From positions 1 to 64,000 of the forward strand of contig NZ_JOAI01000012.1 in assembly GCF_000717715.1 (NCBI RefSeq): a stretch of DNA of 64,000 bases, given 5' to 3'. The stretch comes from Streptomyces sp. NRRL B-24484 (GTDB lineage Bacteria; Actinomycetota; Actinomycetes; Streptomycetales; Streptomycetaceae). This document shows positions 24,714 through 33,526 of the stretch, in pieces (within the stretch, counting starts at the first letter, position 1; every line of letters starts with the position of its first letter). The translations under genes and the position numbers were made by a program. Below the pieces are notes generated by a model. It ran no database searches and was not told where the DNA came from. It worked only from the letters and a program-made list of their open reading frames with translations.

Positions 24714-25211
24714 CTAGAGGTCGATGCCGGAGACGTAGACGGTGTCGGACGCCCGGTCGAGCCAGAAGGACGCGTGAGCCGGGGCCTGCGGGGCCAGTTC
24801 GGCGTCGAGCGAGGGGCAGCCGATCCAGGACGCGCCCTCGGGCCCCTTCCCGGCGAGTTCCTTCTGCCAGTAGCCGGTGAGGTCCGGCGCCGCCACCGGC
24901 GCGCACTCCCGACCCGCCGTCAGTTCGGCGATCCGGCCGGGCGGCAGCCGGAAGAAGCCGGCCAGCCCCGGGTCCGGCGAGGGCACCAGGTCGCGCGGCC
25001 CGTCGGTGGACCGCCAGGTGCCGGAGACGGCCGGCCCGAGCCGGGGGAACACCTCGTCGAACCAGTCGGTCGAGGTGTACCGGTCCTCCGCGCGCGCCTC
25101 GTCCCGCTGGACGACCAGCGTGCACCCGCCCAGGACGACCGCCCAGAACGCGGCGAACACTCCTACCACCACCCAGACCGACTTCGGCACCGCGCGCTCC
25201 TGCGCCTCCAT
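24714..25211 (-). CDS. Membrane-anchored hypothetical protein
   Basis: A 165-residue protein with one N-terminal membrane helix (about residues 11-32; SVWVVVGVFAAFWAVVLGGC) and an extracytoplasmic domain with Trp-rich motifs (TSTDWFDEVFPRLG, WRSTDGPRDLV, GYWQKELAGKGPEGASWIGC). The Cys near residue 30 could be a lipobox (VLGGC), making it a possible lipoprotein, though the preceding region is long and strongly hydrophobic. No family is recognised. The ATG at 25211 follows GGGGGAGGGG. Confidence 0.65.
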   Translation of the reverse strand: MEAQERAVPKSVWVVVGVFAAFWAVVLGGCTLVVQRDEARAEDRYTSTDWFDEVFPRLGPAVSGTWRSTDGPRDLVPSPDPGLAGFFRLPPGRIAELTAGRECAPVAAPDLTGYWQKELAGKGPEGASWIGCPSLDAELAPQAPAHASFWLDRASDTVYVSGIDL

Positions 25212-25230
25212 GACGCCGCCCCTCCCCCGT

Positions 25231-25262
25231 GTCCTGCCCGGGCTCGGCCGCCCGGGCAGGAC
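25231..25262. terminator. Bidirectionally symmetric hairpin
   Basis: GTCCTGCCCGGGC and GCCCGGGCAGGAC form a perfect 13-base-pair stem with a six-base loop, 8 bases downstream of the aldo/keto reductase stop on the minus strand. It probably terminates that gene and separates it from the membrane-protein gene. Confidence 0.75.
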
Positions 25263-25269
25263 ACCTGTT

Positions 25270-26241
25270 CTACCAGGCGTAGTCCTCCGGTGCGGTGCGG
25301 TGGCCGGGGAAGATCTCGTCCAGGCGCTCCAGGGTCTTGGCGTCGAGGGACACGTCCAGCGCACGGTTGGCGGCGTGCAGCTGGTCCAGGGTGCGCGGGC
25401 CGACGATCGGCGCGGTGACGCCCTCGCGGGAGAGCAGCCAGGCCAGCGCCACGTCGCCGGGCTCGTGGCCGAGTTCGGCGGCGAGGTCCTCGTACGCCGC
25501 GATCTGCTCGCGGTGCTTCTCCAGGGTCTCGACGGACCGGCCGGAGGCCCGGCGGACCCCCTCGCGCTCCTTGCGCAGGACGCCGCCGAGCAGGCCGCCG
25601 TGCAGCGGCGACCACGGGATCAGGCCGAGGCCGTAGTGCTGCGCGGCGGGCAGGACCTCGAGCTCGACGCTGCGCTCCAGCAGGTTGTAGAGCGACTGCT
25701 CGCTGGTCAGGCCGAGGAAGTTCCGGGCGCGGGCGGTCTCCTGGGCACGGGCGATGTGCCAGCCGGCGAAGTTGCTGGACCCGACGTAGACGATCTTGCC
25801 CTGGGCGGTCAGCACCTCCATCGCCTGCCAGATCTCCTCCCACGGAGTGGCCCGGTCGACGTGGTGCATCTGGTACAGGTCGATGTGGTCGGTCCGCAGC
25901 CGCTTCAGGCTGGCGTCCACGGCGCGGCGGATGTTGAGCGCGGAAAGCTTGCCCTCGTTGGGCCACTCCCCCATGTCGCCGTAGAGCTTGGTCGCGATCA
26001 CCGTGCGCTCGCGGCGGCCGCCGCCCTGGGCGAACCAGTTGCCGATGATCTCCTCGGTGCGACCCTTGTTCTCGCCCCAGCCGTACACGTTGGCGGTGTC
26101 GAAGAAGTTGATGCCCAGTTCGTGGGCGGTGTCCATGATCCGGTGGGCGTCGGCCTCCTCGGTGTGCGGACCGAAGTTCATGGTGCCGAGGCAGAGCCGG
26201 GAGACGGTGAGGCCGGTGCGGCCGAGGTGGGTGAACTCCAT
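25270..26241 (-). CDS. Aldo/keto reductase
   Basis: A 323-residue NADPH-dependent aldo/keto reductase of the YajO/potassium-channel-beta-like group. The catalytic tetrad residues are visible: Asp and Tyr in NFFDTANVYGWGENKGRTEE, Lys in VIATKLYGD and His in YQMHHVDRATP. The cofactor-binding C-terminal segment is VTAPIVGPRTLDQLHAANRA. The start at ATG 26241 (MEFTHLGRTGLTVSRLCLGT) is the family's usual beginning. The substrate is unknown, as is usual for these broad-specificity enzymes. Confidence 0.92.
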   Translation of the reverse strand: MEFTHLGRTGLTVSRLCLGTMNFGPHTEEADAHRIMDTAHELGINFFDTANVYGWGENKGRTEEIIGNWFAQGGGRRERTVIATKLYGDMGEWPNEGKLSALNIRRAVDASLKRLRTDHIDLYQMHHVDRATPWEEIWQAMEVLTAQGKIVYVGSSNFAGWHIARAQETARARNFLGLTSEQSLYNLLERSVELEVLPAAQHYGLGLIPWSPLHGGLLGGVLRKEREGVRRASGRSVETLEKHREQIAAYEDLAAELGHEPGDVALAWLLSREGVTAPIVGPRTLDQLHAANRALDVSLDAKTLERLDEIFPGHRTAPEDYAW

Positions 26242-26325
26242 GATTCCCACCCTCGGCCACACCGGCCGCCGCTGTCCAGGTTTTCGTTCAGGCGGTGGAT
26301 CAATTCCGCCGGCCCCCGCGCGGGA

Positions 26326-27756
26326 TCAGGCGGTGCGCCGCAGCAGCGCGAGGTACATCGCGTCGGTGCCGTGCAGGTGCGGCCAGAGCTGGACGTCCGG
26401 GCCCTCGCCGAGGCCGGGCAGGCCGGGCAGCAGCGGCCGGGCGTCGATCCACTCGACGCCGCCCTCGCCGCGCAGCACGTCGTCGACCACCGCGCGGGTC
26501 TCGGCGAGGTGCGGCGAGCAGGTGGCGTAGCCGACCACGCCGCCCACCCGGGCGGCGCGGATCGCACCGCGCAGCAGGTCCCGCTGGAGCGGGCCGAAGC
26601 CGGCGATGTCCTCGGGGCGGCGGCGCCAGCGGGCCTCCGGGCGGCGGCGCAGCGCGCCGAGGCCGGAGCAGGGCACGTCGACCAGGACGCGGTCGAAGGT
26701 GCCGGGCGCCCAGGCGGGACGGGTGCCGTCGGCGGCGATCACGGTGTACGGGCCGGGGTTGCCGGCGAGTGCGCGGGCGACCAGTCGGGCGCGGTGCGGC
26801 TGCTTCTCGGAGGCGACCAGGGCGGCCCCGCGCTCCGCGGCGATCGCGGCGAGCAGCGCGGCCTTGCCGCCGGGGCCGGCGCAGCCGTCCAGCCAGAGCC
26901 CGTCCGGCCCGTCGAGCGGCGCCGCGGCGAGCGCGAGGGCGACCAGCTGGCTGCCCTCGTCCTGGACGCCGGCCCGGCCCTCGCGGACAGCGGTCACCCC
27001 GGCCGGGTCGCCGCCCTCGGCGAGCCGCAGCGCGTACGGGGACCAGCGGCCCTCGGCGGCCTCCGGCAGTGCCTCGCGGAGTTCGTCGACGGTGGCGCGG
27101 CCGGGCCGGGCGACCAGGGTGACCTCGGGGCGGTCGTTGTCGGCGCGCAGCAGGTCCTCGACGGCGGCGCGGCCGGAGGCGTCGGGCTGCCAGCGGCCGA
27201 GCGCGTCCCAGAGCGAGGAGACCACCCAGCGCGGGTGGGAGTGGACGAGGGCGAGGTGGTCCTCGGCGTCCTGGTCGTACGGCGGGGCGACCTGCTCGAT
27301 CCACGCGTCGAGGTCCTGGGCGCTGATCCGGCGGAGCACCGCGTTGACGAACTTGGCCCGTCCGTCGCCGAGCACCACCCGGGCCAGTTCGACGGTGGCG
27401 GAGACGGCGGCGTGGCTGGGGATGCGGGTGGCGAGCAGCTGGTGGGCGCCGAGCGCGAGCACGTCGAGCACCGGCGGGTCGACCTCGCGCAGCGGCCGGT
27501 CGATGCAGGCGGCGATGATCGCGTCGTAGGTGCCCTGCTGGCGCAGGGTGCCGTAGACCAGTTCGGTGGCGAGGGCGGCGTCGCGGCGCTCCATGCCCTT
27601 CTGCTCGGCCTCGCGCAGCAGCGGCGGGAGGACGAGGTTGGCGTAGGCGTCGCGCTCGTCGACGGCGCGCAGGGCGCGGAAGGCGACGATCCGGGCCGGG
27701 TCCTTCTTGGGGCGGCGGTGCGGGCGGGGGGCGCGCTTGGCGCTGGGCGTGGTCAC
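26326..27756 (-). CDS. rsmB: 16S rRNA (cytosine(967)-C(5))-methyltransferase RsmB
   Basis: A 476-residue enzyme with an N-terminal NusB-like RNA-binding domain (about residues 20-150; NLVLPPLLREAEQKGMERRD) and a C-terminal SAM-dependent methyltransferase domain. The SAM site is LDGCAGPGGKAALLA; the two catalytic cysteines are in DVPCSGLGALRRRPEARW and YATCSPHLAETR. It methylates C967 of 16S rRNA. It starts at a GTG and follows fmt on the same strand with a 71-base gap, the usual actinobacterial order. Confidence 0.95.
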   Translation of the reverse strand: MTTPSAKRAPRPHRRPKKDPARIVAFRALRAVDERDAYANLVLPPLLREAEQKGMERRDAALATELVYGTLRQQGTYDAIIAACIDRPLREVDPPVLDVLALGAHQLLATRIPSHAAVSATVELARVVLGDGRAKFVNAVLRRISAQDLDAWIEQVAPPYDQDAEDHLALVHSHPRWVVSSLWDALGRWQPDASGRAAVEDLLRADNDRPEVTLVARPGRATVDELREALPEAAEGRWSPYALRLAEGGDPAGVTAVREGRAGVQDEGSQLVALALAAAPLDGPDGLWLDGCAGPGGKAALLAAIAAERGAALVASEKQPHRARLVARALAGNPGPYTVIAADGTRPAWAPGTFDRVLVDVPCSGLGALRRRPEARWRRRPEDIAGFGPLQRDLLRGAIRAARVGGVVGYATCSPHLAETRAVVDDVLRGEGGVEWIDARPLLPGLPGLGEGPDVQLWPHLHGTDAMYLALLRRTA

Positions 27757-27827
27757 GTGGTGCCTCGAATGTGCTGCGGACGAAAGGTGGGGGTGGATCG
27801 GGGCCGGGGTGCCGGCCGCCCGGGGGT

Positions 27828-28763
27828 TCAGTCGCCGAGCCGCTCGCCGGACTCGATGCGGACCCCTCGGGCCCAGTCTGCCGCGCGCATCTGCTTCTTG
27901 CCCTGCGGCTGGACCTCGCCGAGCTCGATGTCGTGGCTGCCGGTGCCGACCCGGACGCTGTGCTTGGCGACGGCCGTCTCGCCGGGGGCGAGCTCGGCGG
28001 AGCCGGGGAGCAGGGTGACCGGGCCGGCCAGCTTGAGGCGTTCGCCGCGGAAGACCGTCCAGGCGCCGGGGGCGGGGGCGCAGCCGCGGACGAGGCGGTC
28101 GACGCGCAGCGCGGGGTGTGTCCAGTCGATCCGGGCGTCCTCGACGTTGATCTTGGGGGCGACGGTGACGCCCTCGGCGGGCTGCGGCACGGCGTGCACG
28201 GCGCCGTCCTCGATGCCGTCCATGGTGGCGGCGAGCAGCCGGGCTCCGGAGTGCGAGAGCCGGGTGAGCAGGTCGCCGCTGGTGTCGGCGGGCCGGATCT
28301 CCTCGGTGACGACGCCGTACACCGGGCCGGAGTCCAGCCCCTCCTCGATCTGGAAGGTGGAGGCGCCGGTGACCTCGTCCCCGGCCATCACCGCGTGCTG
28401 CACGGGGGCGGCGCCGCGCCAGGCGGGCAGCAGCGAGAAGTGCAGGTTGACCCAGCCGTACCGGGGGATCTCCAGGGCGGCCGGGCGCAGCAGGGCGCCG
28501 TAGGCGACGACCGGGCAGCAGTCCGGGGCCAGGTCGGCGAGCCGGGCGAGGAAGTCCGGGTCGCTGGGCTTCGCCGGCCGGAGCACCTCGATGCCGGCCT
28601 CCTCGGCACGCCGGGCGACCGGGCTGGCGACCGTGCGGCGGCCGCGGCCGGAGACCGCGTCGGGGCGGGTGACCACGGCGACCACCTCGTGCCGGTCGGA
28701 GGCCAGCAGGGCGTCCAGGGCGGGGACGGCGACCTCGGGGGTGCCGGCGAAGACGAGGCGCAT
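27828..28763 (-). CDS. fmt: Methionyl-tRNA formyltransferase
   Basis: A 311-residue enzyme that formylates initiator Met-tRNA using 10-formyl-tetrahydrofolate. It shows the N-terminal [18 protein letters not shown], the folate/catalytic motif [20 protein letters not shown] (Asn, His) and the catalytic Asp in GLDSGPVYG. The C-terminal OB-fold tRNA-binding region is present at full length. It lies between def and rsmB, co-oriented, a classic translation-initiation cluster. Confidence 0.96.
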   Translation of the reverse strand: MRLVFAGTPEVAVPALDALLASDRHEVVAVVTRPDAVSGRGRRTVASPVARRAEEAGIEVLRPAKPSDPDFLARLADLAPDCCPVVAYGALLRPAALEIPRYGWVNLHFSLLPAWRGAAPVQHAVMAGDEVTGASTFQIEEGLDSGPVYGVVTEEIRPADTSGDLLTRLSHSGARLLAATMDGIEDGAVHAVPQPAEGVTVAPKINVEDARIDWTHPALRVDRLVRGCAPAPGAWTVFRGERLKLAGPVTLLPGSAELAPGETAVAKHSVRVGTGSHDIELGEVQPQGKKQMRAADWARGVRIESGERLGD

Positions 28764-28827
28764 GGGTGCCTTTCTCGGAATGCGTGCTCCGGCCCCGCGG
28801 GCGGGGCCCGGCGGGTGGCGGAGGTGG

Positions 28828-29373
28828 TCAGCGGGCGGAGCCGAAGGTGGAGTGCGGGGAAATCCGGGCGGTCGGCGCCGGGCCGTCGCCCCAGTCGGCC
28901 TCGCGGATCGCCTTGAGCGCGGCCTTGCGGGCCTCGCGGTCGAGGCGGTCGATGAAGACGATGCCGTCGAGGTGGTCGGTCTCGTGCTGGATGCACCGGG
29001 AGAGCAGCTCGGTGCCCTCGATCGTCACCGGGTCGCCGTACATGTTGACGCCCTTGGCGACGACGCCGTGTGCGCGCCTGGTGTCGAAGCGCAGGCCCGG
29101 CAGCGAGAGGCAGCCCTCGGGGCCGTCCTGCTCCTCGTCGGTGAGCGACAGGTCGGGGTTGATCAGGTGGCCCACCACGCCGTCCACGTTGTAGGTGAAC
29201 ACCCGCAGGGAGATGCCGAGTTGGGGGGCGGCCAGGCCGGCACCGGGAGCGTCGAGCATGGTGTCGGTGAGGTCCTTCACCAGGCGGCGCAGCTCCTTGT
29301 CGAAGGTGGTCACCGGCTTGGCCTTCGTCCGGAGCACCGGGTCGCCGAAGATCCTGATCGGCTGGATCGCCAT
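28828..29373 (-). CDS. def: Peptide deformylase
   Basis: A 181-residue metalloenzyme that removes the formyl group from new polypeptides. The three PDF motifs are intact: [21 protein letters not shown] (Cys metal ligand) and QHETDHLDG (two His ligands and catalytic Glu). ATG 29373 gives the family start [20 protein letters not shown]. It is followed by fmt (64-base gap), so formylation and deformylation genes are paired. Confidence 0.96.
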   Translation of the reverse strand: MAIQPIRIFGDPVLRTKAKPVTTFDKELRRLVKDLTDTMLDAPGAGLAAPQLGISLRVFTYNVDGVVGHLINPDLSLTDEEQDGPEGCLSLPGLRFDTRRAHGVVAKGVNMYGDPVTIEGTELLSRCIQHETDHLDGIVFIDRLDREARKAALKAIREADWGDGPAPTARISPHSTFGSAR

Positions 29374-29644
29374 GGCTGCGGGGGCTCCTCGGGACATCGG
29401 CGGCAGGGAGGCGTACCTGCAGAGTCTATGCAATCGGCGCCGCGGGCCGGGCCCGGGTCCGGCGGGGCGGGTGCGGGCGGGCGCCCCGTCGCGGTCGCCC
29501 GGCGGCCGGTCCCGGTCGTGCCCCACCGACCTTCTCGGCCAGGCGCGTTACCCGGGCCAGGGGTCGGGCGTTGGTCAAGTGGAATTGACCGGGACGCATG
29601 CGTCGCGGTCCACGCCGACCGTACGGAGAGGTGGCGCAGAGGCC

Positions 29645-30169
29645 ATGGCCGAGCAGATCAACCACGATGCGCGGGCGCGGGCGAGCCTGCACCTGCTGGT
29701 GCGGGACATCGAGCGGGTGAGGCGCCAGGTGGACGCGCTGCGCACCCTGACCGCCCAGTTGGGCAACGTCTACCGGCCCCGGCGGCCCAGCACCTCGGCG
29801 GGCTTCGTCGTGTACGGGCGGGCTCCCGCCCCGACCGTCCGGCTGGCGCAGGAGCTGCGCGAGAGCGTGGAGACGCTGGTCGCGGCGGCGGTCGAGTTCG
29901 ACCGGGCACTCGGCTTCTCCTGGGACTCCGTGGGCTCCGCGCTGGGCGTCACCAAGCAGGCGGTGCACCGCCGGTACGGCATGCGCCGACCCGCCAACGA
30001 GCTGCTGGCGGCCAGCGTCCCGGCACCCGCGACGCCGCGCGACGACCACGCGCCCGAGCCGCTCCACGAGCAGGTCGAGCCGCCCCTGCCCGGCGCCCTC
30101 TCCCGGACGGTGCCGCAGGCCTGGCAGGGCGGCCTGGCCGACCAGCCGAACGCCCGCATCGCCCGCTGA
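29645..30169 (+). CDS. Hypothetical protein with HTH-like segment
   Basis: A 174-residue protein: [20 protein letters not shown] at the start, then a helix-turn-helix-like stretch [23 protein letters not shown] near residues 95-117, and a Pro-rich tail. The HTH segment resembles those of small actinobacterial DNA-binding proteins that recognise sites through a single helix. No ligand domain is visible. It stands alone, divergent from def. ATG 29645 is preceded by GGAGAGG. The function is unknown. Confidence 0.72.
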   Translation: MAEQINHDARARASLHLLVRDIERVRRQVDALRTLTAQLGNVYRPRRPSTSAGFVVYGRAPAPTVRLAQELRESVETLVAAAVEFDRALGFSWDSVGSALGVTKQAVHRRYGMRRPANELLAASVPAPATPRDDHAPEPLHEQVEPPLPGALSRTVPQAWQGGLADQPNARIAR

Positions 30170-30200
30170 ACCCGCTGAACCCGCTGAACCCGCTGAACCC
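30162..30200 (+). repeat. Tandem nine-base repeat CCCGCTGAA
   Basis: Four copies of CCCGCTGAA in tandem begin at the stop codon of the HTH-like gene, which is contained in the first copy. The array lies ahead of the convergent terminator. Confidence 0.8.
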
Positions 30201-30226
30201 GCCCGCGACCGGGCTACCCGCGGGCG

Positions 30227-30266
30227 CCGCGGTCTGCCGCCCCGCCGGGGCACGTGCAGACCGCGG
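30227..30266. terminator. Convergent-gene terminator hairpin
   Basis: CCGCGGTCTGC at 30227-30237 pairs with GCAGACCGCGG at 30256-30266, an 11-base-pair stem between two genes that face each other, so it can serve both. Confidence 0.75.
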
Positions 30267-30276
30267 GGCGGGCCCG

Positions 30277-31129
30277 TCAGCCGCGGACCTCGTAGGCCAT
30301 GGCCCGGTTCGTCACGTCCGTGAGCAGGGGCTCCACCAGGTCCGTCAGGGCCCCGTGGTCGGCGGCCCGGCCGTCGGACCACTGCCCGACCCCGGCGACG
30401 ACCGCCCGACCCCGGAGAAGGCCTGTACCAGGCCGCTGTCCCGGGCGAGCGTCGGCAGACCGGAGCCGGGCGGCGGCACCTGCGCGCCGACCTGGTACGA
30501 GTCGTGGTCCACCACGAGGCGGGTGACCGGCTTCACGGTGTCGGCCTGGTCCCTCATCGTGAAGACCGCCGGGTTGAACCGGTTGTTCCGGGCGTCCTTG
30601 TACAGCGCGACCTGGTGGCCGAGGCAGCCCTTGCCCTCGGCGATCAGGGCCGCGAGGTCCGGGCCCACCCAGGTCGGCTCGGGACAGGTCCCGAGGTCCT
30701 CGGACACGACCCTGGTGTACACCGCGCCGGAGGCCGTCCGCACCTCGGCGGGGAAGAGGTCGGCCAGCGGCGCCGGCGGGCGGTCCGGGAGCCGGGCGGC
30801 GGCAGAAGCGGAGGAGGAGGCGGAGGAGGAGGCAGAGGGCGCGGCGGTCGCCGCGGTGGCGCCGGCGGTCGGGGCGGCCGACCGTTCGCCGTCCTCGTCC
30901 GGCCCGACGAACCGGAAGGCCAGGACGGTCAGCACCGCGGCGGCCGCGGCCAGTGCGGCGTACCGCGGCCACACCCGCTTCGGCGGGGGCGGCAGCGCAC
31001 CCGGCCGCAGCAGGCCCGGTACCGGGCCCTCTTCAGCGGCGCGGCCGGGACGAAGTCCTCGTCCAAACCCACGTCGAACGGGTCGTCGGCCGGCCGCTGG
31101 CGGCCCGGCTCACTGTCACTGATCGGCAC
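30277..31129 (-). pseudogene. Single-helix membrane protein with two frameshifts
   Basis: Three frames are needed. The N-terminus from ATG 31129 reads MPISDSEPGRQRPADDPFDV, GLDEDFVP. Near 31040 the frame shifts to EGPVPGLLRPGALPPPPKRV and a membrane helix WPRYAALAAAAAVLTVLAF. A Ser/Ala-rich linker and a globular part follow (VYTRVVSEDLGTCPEPTWVG, KDARNNRFNPAVFTMRDQAD). Near 30395 it shifts again to RAVVAGVGQWSDGRAADHGA and ends AMAYEVRG at 30277. Each segment looks functional, so these may be real recent indels or base-calling errors. The domain architecture resembles secreted, membrane-anchored actinobacterial proteins of unknown role. Confidence 0.65.
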
Positions 31130-31141
31130 GGGCCCACCCTG

Positions 31142-31181
31142 GTGATCACCGTCCCGCCGCAGGTCACGGTGTGATCACCGT
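31142..31181. promoter_or_regulatory. Paired GTGATCACCGT sites upstream of the membrane-protein gene
   Basis: GTGATCACCGT occurs at 31142-31152 and again at 31171-31181, 29 bases apart start to start, 13 to 50 bases upstream of the minus-strand membrane-protein gene. Each copy contains the palindrome GTGATCAC. Two evenly spaced copies near a start suggest an operator for a dimeric regulator. Confidence 0.5.
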
Positions 31182-31361
31182 TCCTGGAGGTCGCCCGCAC
31201 CCGCTCCCCGCGCCCCGCGCCCGAAGCCGAGCCGGGCACGGCGCGCTCCAGCCGCCCGCCCGGGCCGGCTTCGGCCGACGTCGATACGTCGACACATCGA
31301 CCCGCGACCGGGCTCCCCCACGACGCCGCCACCGGCGCCTGCCCCGGCGGGCACATCCGCC

Positions 31362-33428
31362 TCAGCCGATGTCCGGCGGGTCGACCCGGATCCGCACCTG
31401 TTCCCCCGTGCGCAGCGCCAGCCGCGCGATCTGCGCCGCCTTGAGCGCCGAGGCGAGCGCCGCCCCGCGGCCGGGGGCGACCCGGATCAGTGCGCGTTCC
31501 AGCTCCTCGCCGCGGCCGGCCGGGACGGGCACGGGCCCCAGCACGTCGGCCCCCTCGGGCAGCCGGACGAGCCCGAGCAGGTCGGCGACCGCCTGCGGTG
31601 CACCGGTCACCGAGGCCATCCGGGAGACCGGCGGGAAGTGCAGTTCGGCCCGTTCGTCGAGCTCGCTCGCGGCGTGCCCGGCCGGGTCCCACCGGACGAG
31701 GGCCTGCACCGGCCGTGCGGTCGGCTCGGCGACGACCACGACGGTGCCGCCCGCCCCGGCCGGCCGGACGAGCGCCGCGGCGGTCAGCCAGCGCCTCAGC
31801 GTCTCCTCGCCGGCCCGCAGGTCGGGCCGGTTGAGCAGGGCCCAGCCGTCGAGCAGCAGGGCGGCGGCGTACCCGCCCTCGGCGAGCGGTTCGGCGCCCG
31901 GGGTGGCGATCACCAGGGAGGGGGTGCCGGGCACCGTGGCGAGCACCGCGTCCCGCCCGGAGGTGCGGACGGGCACCCGCGGGAAGGCCTTGCCCAGCTC
32001 CTCGGCGGTACGGCGGGCGCCGACCACCTGGGCCCGCATCCGGAAGGAACCGCACTCGACGCAGTGCCAGTCCGTCTCGGGCGTGCCGCACCAGGTGCAC
32101 TGCGGCGGGGTGTCGGCGCCGCCGGCCTCCAGCGGGCCGGCGCAGCGCCGGCAGCGGGCCGGGGTGCGGCAGCGGTCGCAGGCGAGCCGGGGCAGGTAGC
32201 CGCGCCGGGGCACCTGGATGAGGACGGGCCCGCGGTTCAGGGCGTCCCGGGCGGTCTCCCAGGCGACCGAGGGCAGTCGGGCGGCCTGCGCGGCGGCGTC
32301 CCGGGCCTGGTCGTGGTCGGTGACGGTGCGGATCCGCGGGGCGAGCGACCGGACGGTCTCCCGGTCGGCGGTCAGCGGGCGCGCCCAGCCGGTGGCGACC
32401 AGCTGCGCCGCCTCGACGGTGGTGGACAGGCCGCCGAGCAGCACCCCGGCACCCTCGTCGGCGGCCCGCAGCAGGGCGACCTCGCGGACGTGCGGGTACG
32501 GCGCGTTGGGGTCGCTGTGGCTGGAGTCGCCGTCCGACCAGACGGCGAGCAGCCCGAGGTTGCGGACGGGGGCGAAGACGGCGGCGCGGGTGCCGATCAC
32601 GGCCCGGACGGAGCCGCGGTTGACGGCGAGCCAGTTCCGGTAGCGCTCCTCCGGTCCGGCGTCGGCGGCGAGCACGGTGTGCCGGCCGGGGCCGAGCAGG
32701 GCGGTGAGCGCGGCGTCGACCCGGGCGACGGCGCGGCCGTCCGGCAGCACGGCGAGGGCGCCGCGGCCGGCGGCGAGGGCGGCGGCGACCGCGCGGGCGA
32801 TCTCCTGCGGCCAGTCGGGGCCCGGCAGCGCCGTCCACACCGCCCGGGGGGCGTGGCCGGCGGCGAGCGAGCCGAGGAAGGCCGGGCCCTGCGGGTAGCG
32901 GGACCAGCTGCCCGGTTCGGGTGCCGGCGGCGGGGGCAGCGGGGCGGGCGAGGGCTCGGACTCGGCGCGGGCGTGCCGGGGGGGGATCGCCAGCTGGAGC
33001 ACGTCGGCGAGGGTGCCGGCGTACCGGTCCGCGACGGCGCGGCAGAGCCGCAGCAGGGCCGGGGCGAGGACGCGCTCGGGCGAGACCACCCGGGCGAGCG
33101 GGGCGAGCGGGCCGGCGTAGTCGGAGGAGGCGAGCCGCTCGACGACGTACCCGTCGTGCAGGGCGCCGCCCTCGCGTCGGCCGGAGGCGCCCACCCGGGC
33201 GCCGAAGCGGACGCGGACCCGGACGCCGGGCCGGGCGTCCTCGGCCATCGCCGCGGGCACCGCGTAGTCGAAGTACTGGTCGAGGCTGAGCACGCCCTTG
33301 TCGACCAGGACGCGGGCGACCGGCAGCTCGGCGGCCAGCTCGGTGCCGCGGGCCGCCCTCGGCCTGGACCGGCGGACCGTCTCCCGGATGAAGGCCAGCT
33401 GCTCGCCGGCGCCGTCTGTGCTGCTCAT
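31362..33428 (-). CDS. priA: PriA-like primosomal protein N', helicase motifs degenerate
   Basis: A 688-residue member of the PriA family, which restarts stalled replication forks. The N-terminal 3'-DNA-binding domain (PVARVLVDKGVLSLDQYFDY, PGVRVRVRFGARVGASGRRE) and the zinc-binding cysteines (CDRCRTPARCRRC, CTWCGTPETDWHCVECG) are present. The helicase core is not canonical: no GxTGSGKT Walker A is seen where expected (AVWTALPGPDWPQEIARAVA), and the DEEH motif reads WSDGDSSHS. Actinobacterial PriA proteins are known to lack these ATPase motifs. The second ATG at 33428, with GAGGG upstream, is the preferred start. Confidence 0.92.
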   Translation of the reverse strand: MSSTDGAGEQLAFIRETVRRSRPRAARGTELAAELPVARVLVDKGVLSLDQYFDYAVPAAMAEDARPGVRVRVRFGARVGASGRREGGALHDGYVVERLASSDYAGPLAPLARVVSPERVLAPALLRLCRAVADRYAGTLADVLQLAIPPRHARAESEPSPAPLPPPPAPEPGSWSRYPQGPAFLGSLAAGHAPRAVWTALPGPDWPQEIARAVAAALAAGRGALAVLPDGRAVARVDAALTALLGPGRHTVLAADAGPEERYRNWLAVNRGSVRAVIGTRAAVFAPVRNLGLLAVWSDGDSSHSDPNAPYPHVREVALLRAADEGAGVLLGGLSTTVEAAQLVATGWARPLTADRETVRSLAPRIRTVTDHDQARDAAAQAARLPSVAWETARDALNRGPVLIQVPRRGYLPRLACDRCRTPARCRRCAGPLEAGGADTPPQCTWCGTPETDWHCVECGSFRMRAQVVGARRTAEELGKAFPRVPVRTSGRDAVLATVPGTPSLVIATPGAEPLAEGGYAAALLLDGWALLNRPDLRAGEETLRRWLTAAALVRPAGAGGTVVVVAEPTARPVQALVRWDPAGHAASELDERAELHFPPVSRMASVTGAPQAVADLLGLVRLPEGADVLGPVPVPAGRGEELERALIRVAPGRGAALASALKAAQIARLALRTGEQVRIRVDPPDIG

Positions 33429-33465
33429 CGCCCTCATGGCTATCAGATCGCGCCGACAGACCGAC

Positions 33466-33505
33466 GCAGGCGGCGGCCACCCCCGTGGGGGTGGCCGCCG
33501 CCTGC
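33466..33505 (-). terminator. metK terminator, 40-base inverted repeat
   Basis: GCAGGCGGCGGCCACCCCC and its complement form a 19-base-pair stem around GT. It lies 22 bases after the metK stop on the minus strand and ahead of priA. Confidence 0.85.
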
Positions 33506-33526
33506 GGACTGCCGGAGCAGGGTGGG

